Shown here in pieces: positions 24,417 through 34,060 of a stretch of 38,413 bases of DNA. The notes beneath the pieces were generated by a model. It ran no database searches, was not told the DNA's origin, and saw nothing but the letters and a program-made list of their open reading frames with translations. Source of the stretch: Cyanobacteriota bacterium (GTDB lineage: Bacteria > Cyanobacteriota > Cyanobacteriia > PCC-6307 > Cyanobiaceae). Numbering within the stretch: the stretch's first letter is position 1; each line of letters starts with the position of its first letter. A program made the position numbers and the translations under genes. The stretch lies in contig JAPLIC010000023.1 in NCBI GenBank assembly GCA_026389315.1, positions 1 to 38,413 of the forward strand. Direction: 5' to 3'.

Positions 24417-25184
24417 TCAGGGGCGACCGGTGAAGTCGTGCCAGCGCTTTTTCCAGATCTGGTAGAGGTTTTCCCGGTCCTGGCTCTTGATCAGGTGGGT
24501 GAACCCGAAATTGAGCAGGTACAACAGCCCGGCCAGCTGCAGCAGGCGCGGCAGCAGGGGAATGTCGTCGAGGGTGTCAAGCAGGGCTTCGTAGAGCTTG
24601 ATCAGGATCAAGCCAGCTAGAAGCAGGCCCGAAGCCCGCAGCGGGCCCCCCAGGCGATCCCATTGGCCGCCCAGGTCGTTGCTGTCGAACCAGTCGCGCA
24701 GCTTGCCGCTGAGCAGATCCCATTCGCCGCCTTCACTGCTCTCGCCCCCCAGGGGTGGAACCTCGACGCTGGAGCCGATGGTGGGGATGGCCGTGGCTGG
24801 GGCTGGGGTCGTTGACGCTCCGTAGGAGCCGCCATAGGAGCCGCCAATGGAACCGCCGTAGGAACCGCCATAGGAGCCGGCGAGCGGGGCCGCGTTGAGA
24901 GCGGCGGTGGCACCGGCCCCTTCTGGGCCGGTGTCTGCCACCGTGGCTTCTGAGTAGACCGCGGCGGTCCAGGTGGTGCTGGGGCTGGTTTCGGGGGTGC
25001 TGCTGACGGGCGCATACCCCAGGGGAAGAACGGGGCTCCCAGCCGGGCCCGGATCTGGTGCTTCGGGCTCGGCTGGGGCCGCCGGCTGGCCTGCGCTGCT
25101 GGACGGGGCGCCGTAGGAGCCGATCGCCAACGAGGGCGCGGCCTGGTCGTCCTGGGGCTCCTGGGAGTGGGGCGTTTCAGCCAT
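24417..25184 (-). CDS. CAAD/CURT1-like thylakoid membrane protein
   Basis: About 255 aa from the ATG at 25184. The C-terminal 90 residues match the CAAD domain found in cyanobacterial membrane-bound aminoacyl-tRNA synthetases and in plant CURT1 proteins: an amphipathic helix, then two membrane helices (LLLAGLILIKLYEALLDTLD and LLQLAGLLYLLNFGFTHLI) and the tail QIWKKRWHDFTGR. CURT1/CAAD proteins shape or attach to thylakoids. The N-terminal half is low-complexity, Pro/Ala/Ser-rich, with a run of GSYGGS-type repeats near residues 97-120. A longer frame to 25322 overlaps the upstream gene and is not preferred. No synthetase domain is attached. Confidence 0.82.
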   Translation of the reverse strand: MAETPHSQEPQDDQAAPSLAIGSYGAPSSSAGQPAAPAEPEAPDPGPAGSPVLPLGYAPVSSTPETSPSTTWTAAVYSEATVADTGPEGAGATAALNAAPLAGSYGGSYGGSIGGSYGGSYGASTTPAPATAIPTIGSSVEVPPLGGESSEGGEWDLLSGKLRDWFDSNDLGGQWDRLGGPLRASGLLLAGLILIKLYEALLDTLDDIPLLPRLLQLAGLLYLLNFGFTHLIKSQDRENLYQIWKKRWHDFTGRP

Positions 25185-25318
25185 GGCTTGGGGAGGGCTC
25201 TGGCCGGAGCTTACTGAGCCTTTCCGTCTGATTCTTTGTGGCTTTCTGCCTGTCTTTGGGGTTTGTGGGCCTTTCGGGCCAGCCCCCTCCCCGAGCCGGC
25301 GGCGGGGCAGGCGTTGGC

Positions 25319-26455
25319 TCAAGGGGGCAGGGGCACCAACGTGGGCCGGAGGCCCAGGGGCAGCAGCGGCAGCCTCAGGGGGAAAGCGCCGCTTTTGAGC
25401 TGGCTGATCAATTCCAAACCCATCGCTTGGGCCAGTCGAGGACTGTGGGCGGGAGCCGCCGGAATGCGGCGGCCATCCACCCGGATTTCCCCTTGGCGCA
25501 AGCTGCTGTAAAGCACCCCGCCGAAGCTTGGTTTGATGCGCCGAGGGATCGATACATCCAGCACCGGCGCCTCCAACGCCCCATCGTCGGTAGCGATCTG
25601 GCGGGCCACGGCAGGGCTGATCAGGGGGATTGGGGCGGCGATCGCCACCAGCAGGGCACTGCCATGGCCCTCGAAATGGCAGGCCCGCACCCAGCGGGGG
25701 CTGAGGCCATGCAGATCAACGCTGATGGCGGCCACGGCGCCGGGGCTGCAGGCGTGGCCGCTGGGCAGGCGCCGGGGCGCCGGTTGGTGACCGCTGCCGC
25801 TGCCCACCACCCAGCCAATGGCGCCCCCCACCAATACCGGTGAACCGGGGCCCAGCAGGGCCAGGCCCGGCATGGCCAAGCCGATGCTGTCGGCGCCAGA
25901 GCAGCTGTAAAGGGCATTGCCGTAGGGGCCCAGCAGGGGCCCCCAGGGGGTGCGGATCAGGCCTTGGGCGCTGCTGACCGCCACCAGGCCGTTTTCGACG
26001 ATGCCCCGGTGCAGCAGCAGTTGGCCGCCGCCGATGGCTTCCAGATCGAGGCGGGTGTGCAGCTCCCGTCGGGGCTGCAGCAGGGTGGCTGCGCCAGTGG
26101 CGCCGAGGTCCACCGCCTCCCCCGCCAACAGATCGGCCAGCACCCGCGCCGCCCCGCCGATCGGCAGCACCAGGTCGCCGCCGGAGCCACTGGCCAGCCC
26201 CGCCACTCCACCCACCAGCGTCTCCCGCAAGCGGATCGGCGGGTCCGCCGGCCCCAGGCTGAGGTGCAGGCTGGCCTGGTCGCTGAATTCGGCGTTGGCC
26301 GCCACCACCACATCGGTGTTCTGGTAAGCCTCCGCCAGGTCTGACTGGGCCACCAGGGCCCGAAATTCCGCCGCCGACCGCACCCGCAGCTCGCCCTCAC
26401 TCTGGCGGCGCTGCAGCTCGGATTCATTGCGGGGCGGCAGTTTCAGGGGGGCCAT
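25319..26455 (-). CDS. Homocysteine biosynthesis protein (DUF39 type)
   Basis: 378 aa. The start LPPRNESELQRRQSEGELRV followed by RSAAEFRALV is the start of the DUF39/HcyBio family, and later parts fit as well: VLVGGAIGWVVGSGSGHQPA, then the ISVDLHGLSPRWVRACHFEG block and LLVAIAAPIPLISP. Archaeal members help to form homocysteine from aspartate semialdehyde with sulfide, together with a NIL/ferredoxin partner; the role in cyanobacteria is less clear, and no such partner is seen in this window. Cysteines at SCSGADS and HACSPGA are candidates for sulfur transfer. It is divergent from gyrA, with 64 bp between the starts. Confidence 0.8.
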   Translation of the reverse strand: MAPLKLPPRNESELQRRQSEGELRVRSAAEFRALVAQSDLAEAYQNTDVVVAANAEFSDQASLHLSLGPADPPIRLRETLVGGVAGLASGSGGDLVLPIGGAARVLADLLAGEAVDLGATGAATLLQPRRELHTRLDLEAIGGGQLLLHRGIVENGLVAVSSAQGLIRTPWGPLLGPYGNALYSCSGADSIGLAMPGLALLGPGSPVLVGGAIGWVVGSGSGHQPAPRRLPSGHACSPGAVAAISVDLHGLSPRWVRACHFEGHGSALLVAIAAPIPLISPAVARQIATDDGALEAPVLDVSIPRRIKPSFGGVLYSSLRQGEIRVDGRRIPAAPAHSPRLAQAMGLELISQLKSGAFPLRLPLLPLGLRPTLVPLPP

Positions 26456-26519
26456 GGGGCCTCAAGGGCGGGGGGGTGCGGGCTGCCGATAAAGTGGCCT
26501 TCATTCAAGGCGGTTGTGC

Positions 26520-29324
26520 ATGGCGGACCCAACCGGACCTGGGGAAGGGAATTCTCCGGAGAACAATCCCGGCGATTCCGACGGACGGATCATCCAGATC
26601 GACCTGCGCAACGAGATGTCGCGCTCCTACATGGAGTATGCGATGAGCGTGATCGTGGGCCGGGCTTTGCCGGATGCCCGCGACGGCCTCAAGCCCGTGC
26701 ATCGTCGCATTCTCTACGCGATGTACGAGCTGGGTCTCACCAGCGACCGCCCCTACCGCAAATGCGCCCGGGTCGTTGGCGAGGTGCTGGGCAAGTATCA
26801 CCCCCATGGCGACACGGCGGTCTATGACGCCTTGGTGCGCATGGCCCAGGACTTCTCGATGCGCATGCCGTTGGTGGATGGCCATGGCAACTTCGGCTCG
26901 GTGGATAACGATCCGCCGGCGGCGATGCGCTATACCGAATCGCGGCTGCAGGCGCTAACAACCGACAGTCTGCTGGAAGATATCGAGAGCGAAACGGTCG
27001 ATTATATCGACAATTTCGATGGATCCCAGCAGGAACCCACGGTGATGCCGGCGCGCATCCCCCAGTTGCTGCTCAACGGTTCCACCGGCATCGCCGTGGG
27101 GATGGCCACCAACATCCCACCCCACAATCTCACCGAACTGATTGATGGCTTGCTGGCCCTGATTGCCAATCCTGATCTAGAAGAGCGCCAGCTGCTGGCC
27201 CTGATCCCCGGCCCCGATTTCCCAACCGGGGGCCAGATTCTCGGCCGTCGCGGCATCCGTGAAACCTATACCACAGGCCGGGGCTCGGTGACGATGCGGG
27301 GGGTGGCCAACATTGAGACGATTGAGGCCAAAGGGCGCCCTGATCGCGATGCCGTCATCATCACCGAACTGCCCTATCAGACCAATAAAGCGGCGTTGAT
27401 CGAACGGATCGCCGAATTAGTAAACGACAAGAAATTAGAAGGAATTGCCGATATCCGCGATGAAAGCGACCGCGATGGCATGCGCATCGTCATCGAGTTA
27501 CGTCGCGATGCCTATCCGCAAGTTGTACTCAATAATCTCTTTAAACTTACGCCGCTGCAGAATAATTTCAATGCCTACATGCTGGCGTTGGTCAACGGCG
27601 AGCCGGTGGTGCTTACCCTGCGCAAGATGCTGGAGGTGTTCCTCGATTTCCGCATCGAGACCATCGAGCGGCGCACCCGTTATTTGCTGCGCAAGGCCGA
27701 AGAGCGAGACCACATTCTGTTGGGGCTTTTAATTGCCCTCGAAAATCTCGATGCCATCATCGCCCTGATCCGTGCCGCGGCTGACACCGCCAGTGCCCGG
27801 CAAGGCCTGATGAGCGAATTCGGGCTGAGCGAGGCCCAAGCCGATGCCATTCTGCAGATGCAGCTACGTCGGCTCACGGCCTTGGAGGCCGATAAGATTC
27901 GGCTGGAGCATGAAGATCTGCAGGCCAAGATCACCGATTACCAAGACATCCTGGCCCGCAAAGAACGGGTGCTTGGCCTGATTGTCGAAGAATTGGGTGT
28001 GCTGCGGGCCCGCTATACCTCCCCCAGGCGCACCGAGATCCTGGACCTCGAAGGGGGCCTCGAAGACATCGACCTGATCGCCAACGAGCGCTCGGTGGTG
28101 ATGCTCACCGAAAACGGCTACCTCAAGCGCATGCCGGTGAGTGAATTTGAGGCCACCAGCCGCGGCACCCGTGGCAAGGCGGGCACCCGCAGCCAGGGGG
28201 AGGAGGCAGTACGCCTGTTCATCAGCTGCAACGACCACGATGTATTGCTGCTCTTCAGTGATCGGGGGGTGGTGTATTCATTGCCGGCCTACCGCGTTCC
28301 CGTCTGCAGTCGCACCGCCAAGGGCACGCCGGTGGTGCAACTGCTGCCGATTCCGCGCGAAGAGGCGATCACTTCCCTGCTGGCGGTCGACACCTTCAGC
28401 GACGATCGCCAGTTGGTGATGCTCACCAGCGGCGGCTTCGTCAAGCGCACCCTGTTATCGGCCTTCGCCAATATCCGCTCCAACGGACTCATCGCCATTT
28501 CCCTGGAGGAGGGCGATGCCCTGCGCTGGGTGCGGCTGGCGATGCCAGGCGACAGCGTCCTGATCGGATCGTTGAAGGGCATGACGATCCATTTCCGCCT
28601 CAGCGATGAAGAACTGCGGCCCCTGGGCCGCACGGCCCGGGGCGTCCGCGCCATGAACCTGCGGGGCGGCGACCAGCTGGTGAGCATGGATGTGTTGCCC
28701 GCAGAGCTGGCCGACCGGGTCGCAGCAGGAGGGGACAGCGGTGATGCCAGCGACGAGGCGGAGGATGAAGGTCTGGAGTTGGCGGGCGCCGAAGGGCCCT
28801 GGGTGCTGGTGGCCAGCGCCAGTGGCCTGGGCAAGCGGGTGCCGGTGAATCAATTCCGTCTGCAGAAACGGGCGGGCATGGGCCTGCGGGCGATCAAGTT
28901 CCGCCGCGATGGCGATGTGCTGGTGGGGCTGAAGGTGCTGGGGGCGGGTGAGGAGTTGCTGCTGGTGAGCGAACGGGGCGTGATTGTGCGCATGCGGGCC
29001 GACGCCGTGCCCCAGCAGTCCCGGGCCGCCACCGGCGTCCGCCTGCAACGGCTCGACAGCGGCGATCGCCTCGCCGAAGTGGTGCTGGTGCCACCCGCCC
29101 TTGAAGGCGAAGACGGCGAGCCGGTGGCTGAGCCTGACCTGCTGGAAGCCGTTGAGCAATCCGCTGGCCAGTCCCCTGCCGATCCCACTGGGGATACCGT
29201 CCCTGCTGCCGCTGGCCCATCCCCTGCCGATGCCGCCGAGGCTGGCCCTGCGGACTCCTTGGCCGATGCAGGGGATGACCCGGTGGATGCCGCAGAGGCT
29301 GGGGAGGCTGGGACTCCTGACTGA
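26520..29324 (+). CDS. gyrA: DNA gyrase subunit A
   Basis: 934 aa from the ATG at 26520. It introduces negative supercoils with GyrB. Features: breakage domain start [20 protein letters not shown], quinolone region [20 protein letters not shown] (Thr99 where E. coli has Ser83), catalytic Y138 in AMRYTESRL, and a C-terminal beta-pinwheel with a diverged GyrA box (SRGTRGKAG). The last 80 or so residues are an acidic Ala/Pro/Asp/Gly-rich tail. A short lower-GC stretch lies at about 27380-27560. The 3' end overlaps the lycopene cyclase start by 38 bp; this gyrA-cyclase order is familiar from picocyanobacteria. Confidence 0.97.
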   Translation: MADPTGPGEGNSPENNPGDSDGRIIQIDLRNEMSRSYMEYAMSVIVGRALPDARDGLKPVHRRILYAMYELGLTSDRPYRKCARVVGEVLGKYHPHGDTAVYDALVRMAQDFSMRMPLVDGHGNFGSVDNDPPAAMRYTESRLQALTTDSLLEDIESETVDYIDNFDGSQQEPTVMPARIPQLLLNGSTGIAVGMATNIPPHNLTELIDGLLALIANPDLEERQLLALIPGPDFPTGGQILGRRGIRETYTTGRGSVTMRGVANIETIEAKGRPDRDAVIITELPYQTNKAALIERIAELVNDKKLEGIADIRDESDRDGMRIVIELRRDAYPQVVLNNLFKLTPLQNNFNAYMLALVNGEPVVLTLRKMLEVFLDFRIETIERRTRYLLRKAEERDHILLGLLIALENLDAIIALIRAAADTASARQGLMSEFGLSEAQADAILQMQLRRLTALEADKIRLEHEDLQAKITDYQDILARKERVLGLIVEELGVLRARYTSPRRTEILDLEGGLEDIDLIANERSVVMLTENGYLKRMPVSEFEATSRGTRGKAGTRSQGEEAVRLFISCNDHDVLLLFSDRGVVYSLPAYRVPVCSRTAKGTPVVQLLPIPREEAITSLLAVDTFSDDRQLVMLTSGGFVKRTLLSAFANIRSNGLIAISLEEGDALRWVRLAMPGDSVLIGSLKGMTIHFRLSDEELRPLGRTARGVRAMNLRGGDQLVSMDVLPAELADRVAAGGDSGDASDEAEDEGLELAGAEGPWVLVASASGLGKRVPVNQFRLQKRAGMGLRAIKFRRDGDVLVGLKVLGAGEELLLVSERGVIVRMRADAVPQQSRAATGVRLQRLDSGDRLAEVVLVPPALEGEDGEPVAEPDLLEAVEQSAGQSPADPTGDTVPAAAGPSPADAAEAGPADSLADAGDDPVDAAEAGEAGTPD

Positions 29325-30603
29325 TGTTCTGGTCATCGGCGCCGGTCCGGCGGCCCTGGCCATCGCCGCCGAACTCGCCGAAAGGGGCTTGGCCATCACC
29401 GCCTTAGCGGCGGGCGATCCCCAGTCACCCTGGGTCAACACCTACGGCATCTGGTGCGAAGAGGTTGATTCCCTCGGCCTCGGCTCCCTGCTCTCCCATC
29501 GCTGGAGCGACACCGTCAGCTACTTCGGGCCCGGAGGCAGCACCCCAGGGGGCACTGCCCCGGGGAGCAGCACCCCGGGAGATATCGGGCTCCTGCAGCA
29601 CGGCCGCGCCTACGGCCTCTTCGACAAAGCGGCCCTGCAGGCCCATGGGCTGGACCGCTGCGCCGCCGCCGCTGTCCGCTGGCAGCAGGGCCAGGCGGCC
29701 TCCTGGCAGCAGCAGGATCAGACTTTCGTGGTCACCACCACCGCGGGCCAGCAGCACCGGGCCCGGCTGGTGCTGGATGCCAGCGGCCACCAGAGCGTCT
29801 TTGTGCACAGGCGGCAGGATGGGCCCGTGGCCGGCCAGGCCGCCTACGGCATCATCGGCCGCTTCAGTGCCCCGCCGATTGGGCCGGGGCAATTCGTGTT
29901 CATGGACTACCGCAGCGACCACCTCAGCGAGGAGGAACGCCGCCAGCCGCCCACTTTTCTATATGCCATGGACCTGGGCGATGGTCGCTTCTTTGTCGAG
30001 GAAACCTCCCTGGCCCTCGCCCCCGCTGTGCCCTTCCCGCTGCTGCGCCAACGCCTGCTGGCCCGCCTCGCCCACCGCAGCGTGCGGGTGGAGGCGATCG
30101 AGCACGAGGAGTTCTGCCTGTTTCCGATGAATCCCCCCCTGCCCGACCTCAACCAGCCGGTGGTGGGCTTCGGCGGGGCGGCGGGCATGGTGCACCCCGC
30201 TTCGGGTTTCATGGTGGGCAGCGTGCTGCGGCGCGCCCCGGACCTGGCCGCCGCCATCGCCTCAGCCTTGGAAGATCCCACTGCATCGGCTGAATCGGTG
30301 GCCGCCGCCGCCTGGGGCGCCCTGTGGCCGGCGGACATGCGCTGGAAGCACGGCTTTTACCGCTTCGGCCTCGAAAAGCTGATGCGCTTCGATGAAGCCC
30401 GGCTGCGCCACCACTTCGCCAGTTTCTTTTCCCTGCCCCCCCAGCAGTGGTATGGCTTTTTGACCAATACCCTCACCCCCGCCCAGGTGTTGCAGGCGAT
30501 GGCCCAGTTGTTTGCGCTGGCGCCGGGGGATGTGCGCTGGGGCCTGATGAACCTTCAGGGTCGGGAGCCGGCCCTGATGGCGCGGTTGTTCACGGTGGGC
30601 TGA
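29287..30603 (+). CDS. crtL: Lycopene cyclase (CrtL type)
   Basis: 438 aa flavoprotein that closes the ends of lycopene to make beta-carotene (epsilon activity cannot be excluded by eye). Dinucleotide-binding motif [20 protein letters not shown] is at 14-33, then the plant-type block [19 protein letters not shown] and the FMDYR segment, then [20 protein letters not shown] with [14 protein letters not shown] and the C-terminal [12 protein letters not shown] Gly/Pro/Thr/Ser repeat ([16 protein letters not shown]) interrupts the domain near residue 80. The ATG at 29287 is the first usable start and lies inside gyrA; the frame upstream is antigenic noise within gyrA. Confidence 0.9.
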   Translation: MPQRLGRLGLLTDVLVIGAGPAALAIAAELAERGLAITALAAGDPQSPWVNTYGIWCEEVDSLGLGSLLSHRWSDTVSYFGPGGSTPGGTAPGSSTPGDIGLLQHGRAYGLFDKAALQAHGLDRCAAAAVRWQQGQAASWQQQDQTFVVTTTAGQQHRARLVLDASGHQSVFVHRRQDGPVAGQAAYGIIGRFSAPPIGPGQFVFMDYRSDHLSEEERRQPPTFLYAMDLGDGRFFVEETSLALAPAVPFPLLRQRLLARLAHRSVRVEAIEHEEFCLFPMNPPLPDLNQPVVGFGGAAGMVHPASGFMVGSVLRRAPDLAAAIASALEDPTASAESVAAAAWGALWPADMRWKHGFYRFGLEKLMRFDEARLRHHFASFFSLPPQQWYGFLTNTLTPAQVLQAMAQLFALAPGDVRWGLMNLQGREPALMARLFTVG

Positions 30604-30880
30604 GGGCATCGATCAGACGGGCCAGGGCCGGGTCCAGGGCCGAGAGGCCGCCGCAGTCGTCGGTGGTCAACTCAATGGTCACCACATTCCAGACGTTGCT
30701 CCAGGTGGGGTGATGGTTGATGGTTTCGGACGCCAGGGCCACCCGGGTCATGAACCCGAAGGCCTCGGAGAAATTGCGAAAGCGCCACTGGCGCCGCAAC
30801 CGATCCGGCAGCACGGTCCAGGCCGGTAGGGCAGCGCCGAGGGCGTTGATTTCGTCGGGGCTGAGGCGTTGCACGGTCAT
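30590..30880 (-). CDS. phhB: Pterin-4a-carbinolamine dehydratase-like protein
   Basis: 96 aa, the usual PCD/DCoH length. The core motif SETINHHPTWSNVWNVV is present with both first catalytic histidines (HHP). The third catalytic histidine, normally in a TTHDAGGL context, is replaced by Asp (LTTDDCGGL), so true dehydratase activity is doubtful; the family also has roles in molybdenum cofactor and carboxysome-related contexts. The ATG overlaps the stop of the upstream hypothetical gene (ATGA), and its 3' end overlaps that of the lycopene cyclase by 14 bp in convergent orientation. Confidence 0.85.
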   Translation of the reverse strand: MTVQRLSPDEINALGAALPAWTVLPDRLRRQWRFRNFSEAFGFMTRVALASETINHHPTWSNVWNVVTIELTTDDCGGLSALDPALARLIDALSPP

Positions 30881-31500
30881 GGCGAGGGCAGCTGCGGATC
30901 GGCTTTTGATGCCGTTGCGGCGCTCTTGAGCGCCTCCAGGCGGAAGGTAGCCCGGGGTGGGCTGACGCGGGTGGCCTCCAACTTGAGGCGATAGGGGCCG
31001 TCGCCGAAGCTCAGGTCCCGAAATTCGCCGATCTTCCAGGGGCTGGCGGCGGCTCCCGCCAATGCCACATCGGCCCCATTGGCGCGCACCGCCGTCACGG
31101 CCACCGCCACCTGGCCCGCCAGCAGGTCGTGGCTGCGGCCGCTGGCCAGGTGAAAGCGTTCTTCCGGTGAGGTGGCCCGCCGCAGCTCGGCCAGTTCCGC
31201 CAGCGTGCGGCCCTGGTCCGCCTCCAGCCCCTGCAGCCGCTGCTGCAACCGCTCGCCTTCCTGGCGGGAGGCGGCGGCGGCGGCAAAACGGTTGAGGTCC
31301 TTGAGCAGCACCGGCAGGTTGAGGCCCCGGACGCTGCGGCACAGGTCGATCTCGCTTTGCATCGTCGCCATCTGCTGCCGCAGGGTCCCCTGGGCGACTA
31401 GCCAGGTGAGCGCCACCAGGGCAGCGCCGCCAGCCGCCGCCAGCGCCAGCCAGGAGCGGGGGGGGCCTGCAGGGCGATCAGGGGGCAAGGAAGGGCTCAT
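30877..31500 (-). CDS. Hypothetical coiled-coil membrane protein
   Basis: 207 aa from the ATG at 31500; the frame is open to 31821 but that part runs antisense to the DCC gene. One membrane segment (about 18-36, WLALAAAGGAALVALTWLVA) is followed by a helical, probably coiled-coil region (about 45-105, rich in Leu/Gln/Glu/Arg: EGERLQQRLQGLEADQGRTL). The last 90 residues are beta-rich. Family not recognised. It is coupled to the pterin dehydratase-like gene by an ATGA overlap and divergent from the DCC gene with 129 bp between starts. Confidence 0.65.
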   Translation of the reverse strand: MSPSLPPDRPAGPPRSWLALAAAGGAALVALTWLVAQGTLRQQMATMQSEIDLCRSVRGLNLPVLLKDLNRFAAAAASRQEGERLQQRLQGLEADQGRTLAELAELRRATSPEERFHLASGRSHDLLAGQVAVAVTAVRANGADVALAGAAASPWKIGEFRDLSFGDGPYRLKLEATRVSPPRATFRLEALKSAATASKADPQLPSP

Positions 31501-31629
31501 CGACCAAAGGGGGGAGCTGAGTCTGCCTGGGCAACGGAGCGCGGCTGTGCCATCGGTCACGGCCCTGGTCGGGTTCCGCCAGGTCCAGGTCCCAACCACC
31601 GCCCTGCCGGGCTCCCTAAGGTCCCGTGC

Positions 31630-32055
31630 ATGGCCGATCTCACCCTGCTTTACGACGGCGCCTGCCCGCTTTGCTGCCGGGAGGTGGAGCTGCTGCGCCG
31701 CCGCGACCAGCGCCACAACGGTGAGCGGCTGCGCCTCGCCTTTGTCGATATCGACGCGCCCGAATACGACCCCGCCGCCCATGGCGGCATCAGCTACGCC
31801 GAGGCCATGGGCCGCATCCATGCCCTAGCCGGCCAGGGTCCTGGAAATAGCGAAGTGCTGCGGGATGTAGCCGTTTTCCGCCGCGCCTATGCCTTGGTGG
31901 GTCTGGGTTGGCTCTATGCCCCCAGCGGTTGGCCCCTGCTGAACCGCTTGGCCGATGGAGCCTATGGCCTTTGGGCCGCCTGGAGGTTGCGCCTCACCGG
32001 CCGGCCGGCCCTGCCAGAACTCTGCCGTGAGCGGGAGGGACGATGCCGGATCTGA
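31630..32055 (+). CDS. DCC-family thiol-disulfide oxidoreductase (DUF393)
   Basis: 141 aa. The N-terminal signature LLYDGACPLCCREVELLRRR carries the DxxCxLC motif (D9, C12, C15) that names the family. The rest has the family's VFRRAYALVGLGWLYAP stretch and a basic C-terminus. DCC proteins are thioredoxin-like, with poorly known substrates. The 3' end overlaps the start of the CRTISO-like gene by 13 bp, so the two are co-translated; this suggests a redox helper for the downstream flavoprotein (inference). Confidence 0.87.
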   Translation: MADLTLLYDGACPLCCREVELLRRRDQRHNGERLRLAFVDIDAPEYDPAAHGGISYAEAMGRIHALAGQGPGNSEVLRDVAVFRRAYALVGLGWLYAPSGWPLLNRLADGAYGLWAAWRLRLTGRPALPELCREREGRCRI

Positions 32056-33578
32056 TCGTTGTCGGCAGTGGCCTGGGAGGCCTCTGCGCCGCCGCCATCG
32101 CCTGCCGCCACGGGCTGGAGGTGCTGGTGCTGGAGGCCCACAGCCAGCCCGGCGGTGCCGCCCACGGCTTTCGCCGCGGCCCCTTTCATTTCGAGTCCGG
32201 TCCATCGCTGTGGAGTGGGCTGGGCCGCTGGCCCAGTGCCAACCCCCTGGCCCAGGTGCTGCGGGCCGTGGACGAAAGCGTGCCGGTGGCGCGCTATTCG
32301 GAATGGGGACTGCTGTTACCCGAGGGCAACCTGCGGGTGGGCGTGGGCCTGGAGCCGTTTCTGGAGTTATTGCGCAGCCTGCGGGGGCCAGCGGTTGCTG
32401 ATGAATGGCAGGCCTTTCTGGTGGCCCTGGAGCCCCTGTGCCGCGCCGCCGGATCGCTGCCGCTGCTGGCCCTGCGCCCCGGCGCTGGCATGTTCACCAC
32501 CCTGGGCAGCCAGGGATTCGGCCTGATCGGTAAGGCGGGCCAGCTGGCGGCCCTGGGCGGAGGCTTTGGGCCCATCGCCCGCCGCCACCTGCAGGATCCC
32601 TTCCTGCTCCATTGGGTGGAGATGCTGAGTTTTTTGATCTCCGGCTTGGAGCTGGACCAGACCAGCGCCGCCGCCATGGCCACCCTGTTTGGCGAATGGT
32701 TTGAGCCCGATGCGGGGCTGGATTACCCGTTGGGGGGCAGCCCCGCCGTGGTGGAGGCGTTGCTGCGGGGCATCCGCCGCCATGGCGGCGAGCTGCGCAC
32801 GGGAGCGGCGGTGGCCGCAATCGAGCTGACGGGACAACGGGCCACGGGGGTAAGGCTGACCAGCGGCGAGCGGCTGCAGGCCCGCCGCGGCGTCATCAGC
32901 AATGCCAGCCCTTGGGATACGGCCGCCCTGTTGGGCAAGGGCAGTGCGCCGGAGCGCTGGCGCCAGAAGCTGCTGGCCGCCCCGGCCTGCGCCAGTTTTC
33001 TGCACTGGCACCTGGCTCTCAAAGACGAGGGCCTGCCCGAGCTGCCGATCCACCACGTCTGGGTGGGGGATTGGCAGCGGGGCATCAGGGCCGAGCGCAA
33101 CATGGCGGTGCTGTCGATGCCATCACGGCTGGATGCCTCCCTGGCGCCGCCGGGCCACCAGGTACTGCACGGCTACACCCCGGCCAACGAGCCGTGGCAG
33201 CTATGGCAAGACCTGGAGCGCGGCACCCCCGCCTACGAACAATTGCGCATCGAACGCTGCGGCCTGTTCCACAGCGTCTTCGAGCAACTGGTGCCCGACT
33301 GGCGCCAGCGGGCCGTGCTCGAACTGCAGGGCACCCCCCTGACCCACCGCGATTTTCTACACGTGCACCAGGGCAGCTACGGCCCCGCCTGGCCCGCCAA
33401 CCGCGGCGCCTTCCCCGGGGGCGGCACCCCCATCGAAGGCCTGGTGCTCTGCGGCGCCGGCGTCTTCCCCGGCATCGGCGTCCCCCCCGTCGCCGTCAGC
33501 GGCGCCATGGCGGCCCACCGCTTCGTGCCCGCCGCCGCCCAGCGGCAATTGCTGGAGGAATTGGGGTTGGTGGGGTGA
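32043..33578 (+). CDS. CRTISO-like FAD-dependent oxidoreductase
   Basis: 511 aa member of the phytoene desaturase / carotenoid isomerase superfamily. The FAD-binding motif [20 protein letters not shown] is at 4-23 with [14 protein letters not shown] after it, and the C-terminal flavin motif is [20 protein letters not shown] followed by GAMAAHR. The organisation resembles CrtH/CRTISO and related proteins, but it may be a paralogue acting on another isoprenoid; the true CrtH cannot be told apart by eye. It is coupled to the DCC gene. It is the last core gene before the low-GC accessory block. Confidence 0.8.
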   Translation: MPDLIVVGSGLGGLCAAAIACRHGLEVLVLEAHSQPGGAAHGFRRGPFHFESGPSLWSGLGRWPSANPLAQVLRAVDESVPVARYSEWGLLLPEGNLRVGVGLEPFLELLRSLRGPAVADEWQAFLVALEPLCRAAGSLPLLALRPGAGMFTTLGSQGFGLIGKAGQLAALGGGFGPIARRHLQDPFLLHWVEMLSFLISGLELDQTSAAAMATLFGEWFEPDAGLDYPLGGSPAVVEALLRGIRRHGGELRTGAAVAAIELTGQRATGVRLTSGERLQARRGVISNASPWDTAALLGKGSAPERWRQKLLAAPACASFLHWHLALKDEGLPELPIHHVWVGDWQRGIRAERNMAVLSMPSRLDASLAPPGHQVLHGYTPANEPWQLWQDLERGTPAYEQLRIERCGLFHSVFEQLVPDWRQRAVLELQGTPLTHRDFLHVHQGSYGPAWPANRGAFPGGGTPIEGLVLCGAGVFPGIGVPPVAVSGAMAAHRFVPAAAQRQLLEELGLVG

Positions 33579-33615
33579 GCGGGGGGGCTGGCGCAGCCAG
33601 GTTGGCGCCCATGCC

Positions 33616-33837
33616 TTGGCTGGCGCGATGCCTGCAGCAGAGGAAGCAGCAGGCATCCACAAGCCCGCCAAGTGTCACACATTGCGCCATTCCCAGTGGC
33701 TCCGCCACGCTGGCCTTCGGCCAGTTAAGGCTAATCACTTACTCGAACACGGCTACGATACCACCATGTTCTATACCCACGTGCTAAATCGTGGAGTGCT
33801 TGGTGTTAAAAGTCCGGCAGATCTTCTCTTTTCCTAG
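33616..33837 (+). pseudogene. Integron-type tyrosine recombinase remnant
   Basis: The frame keeps the C-terminal landmarks of IntI-like recombinases: [15 protein letters not shown] (HxLRH box), HLLEHGYD, then [23 protein letters not shown] with the catalytic Tyr. About 250 N-terminal residues are absent. Between HS and HLL, where FAT is expected, 14 unrelated residues are inserted, encoded by a palindromic segment. The expected IRTVQELLGHSDVS block between GYD and TTM is deleted, removing the second active-site His. Despite this the frame is still open. It is therefore a dead fragment. The ending LNRG..GVxSP is more like integron integrases than XerC/D. Confidence 0.75.
33694..33732. repeat. 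Palindromic insertion inside recombinase remnant
   Basis: Two hairpins in tandem: GTGGC-TCC-GCCAC (33696-33708) and CTGGCC-TTC-GGCCAG (33710-33724), then GTTAAGGCTAA. The segment replaces three codons of the recombinase and keeps the frame open. It looks like a small REP-type mobile palindrome. Confidence 0.55.
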
Positions 33838-34031
33838 AGAAGGGCACAAGTCCTGTTCGGCAGGGTAACTTTGGGAAAGCTGGGGATGTTATGCGGATCC
33901 GTCCATCATGCAGGACAGGACCCGCCACATCCTTGAGAAGGCTTGCAGCGAAGTCCATCTCAGGTATTTAAGCAAGCCTGTTTCGGGGTGATATGCTGAA
34001 GGATGCCTGGACGGACGGGGTGTTATACGGT

Positions 34032-34060
34032 CCGCCCTTACTGCGTTGGGCGGTTTTTTT
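34032..34060 (+). terminator. Rho-independent terminator in the 33838-34152 gap
   Basis: CCGCCC-TTACTGCGTT-GGGCGG followed by T7. No gene ends just before it, so it may end a short untranslated RNA, or act as a leader terminator for the pair starting at 34153. A weak promoter-like pair (TTGCAG, 16 bp, TATTTA at about 33943-33970) lies upstream. The rest of 33838-34152 has no gene; a TTATGCGGATCCG repeat end lies at about 33889. Confidence 0.65.

Noticed and set aside
34032..34060. GTTGGGC within the terminator as an attC end
   Set aside because: No RYYYAAC partner upstream; the stem and T run explain it as a terminator.
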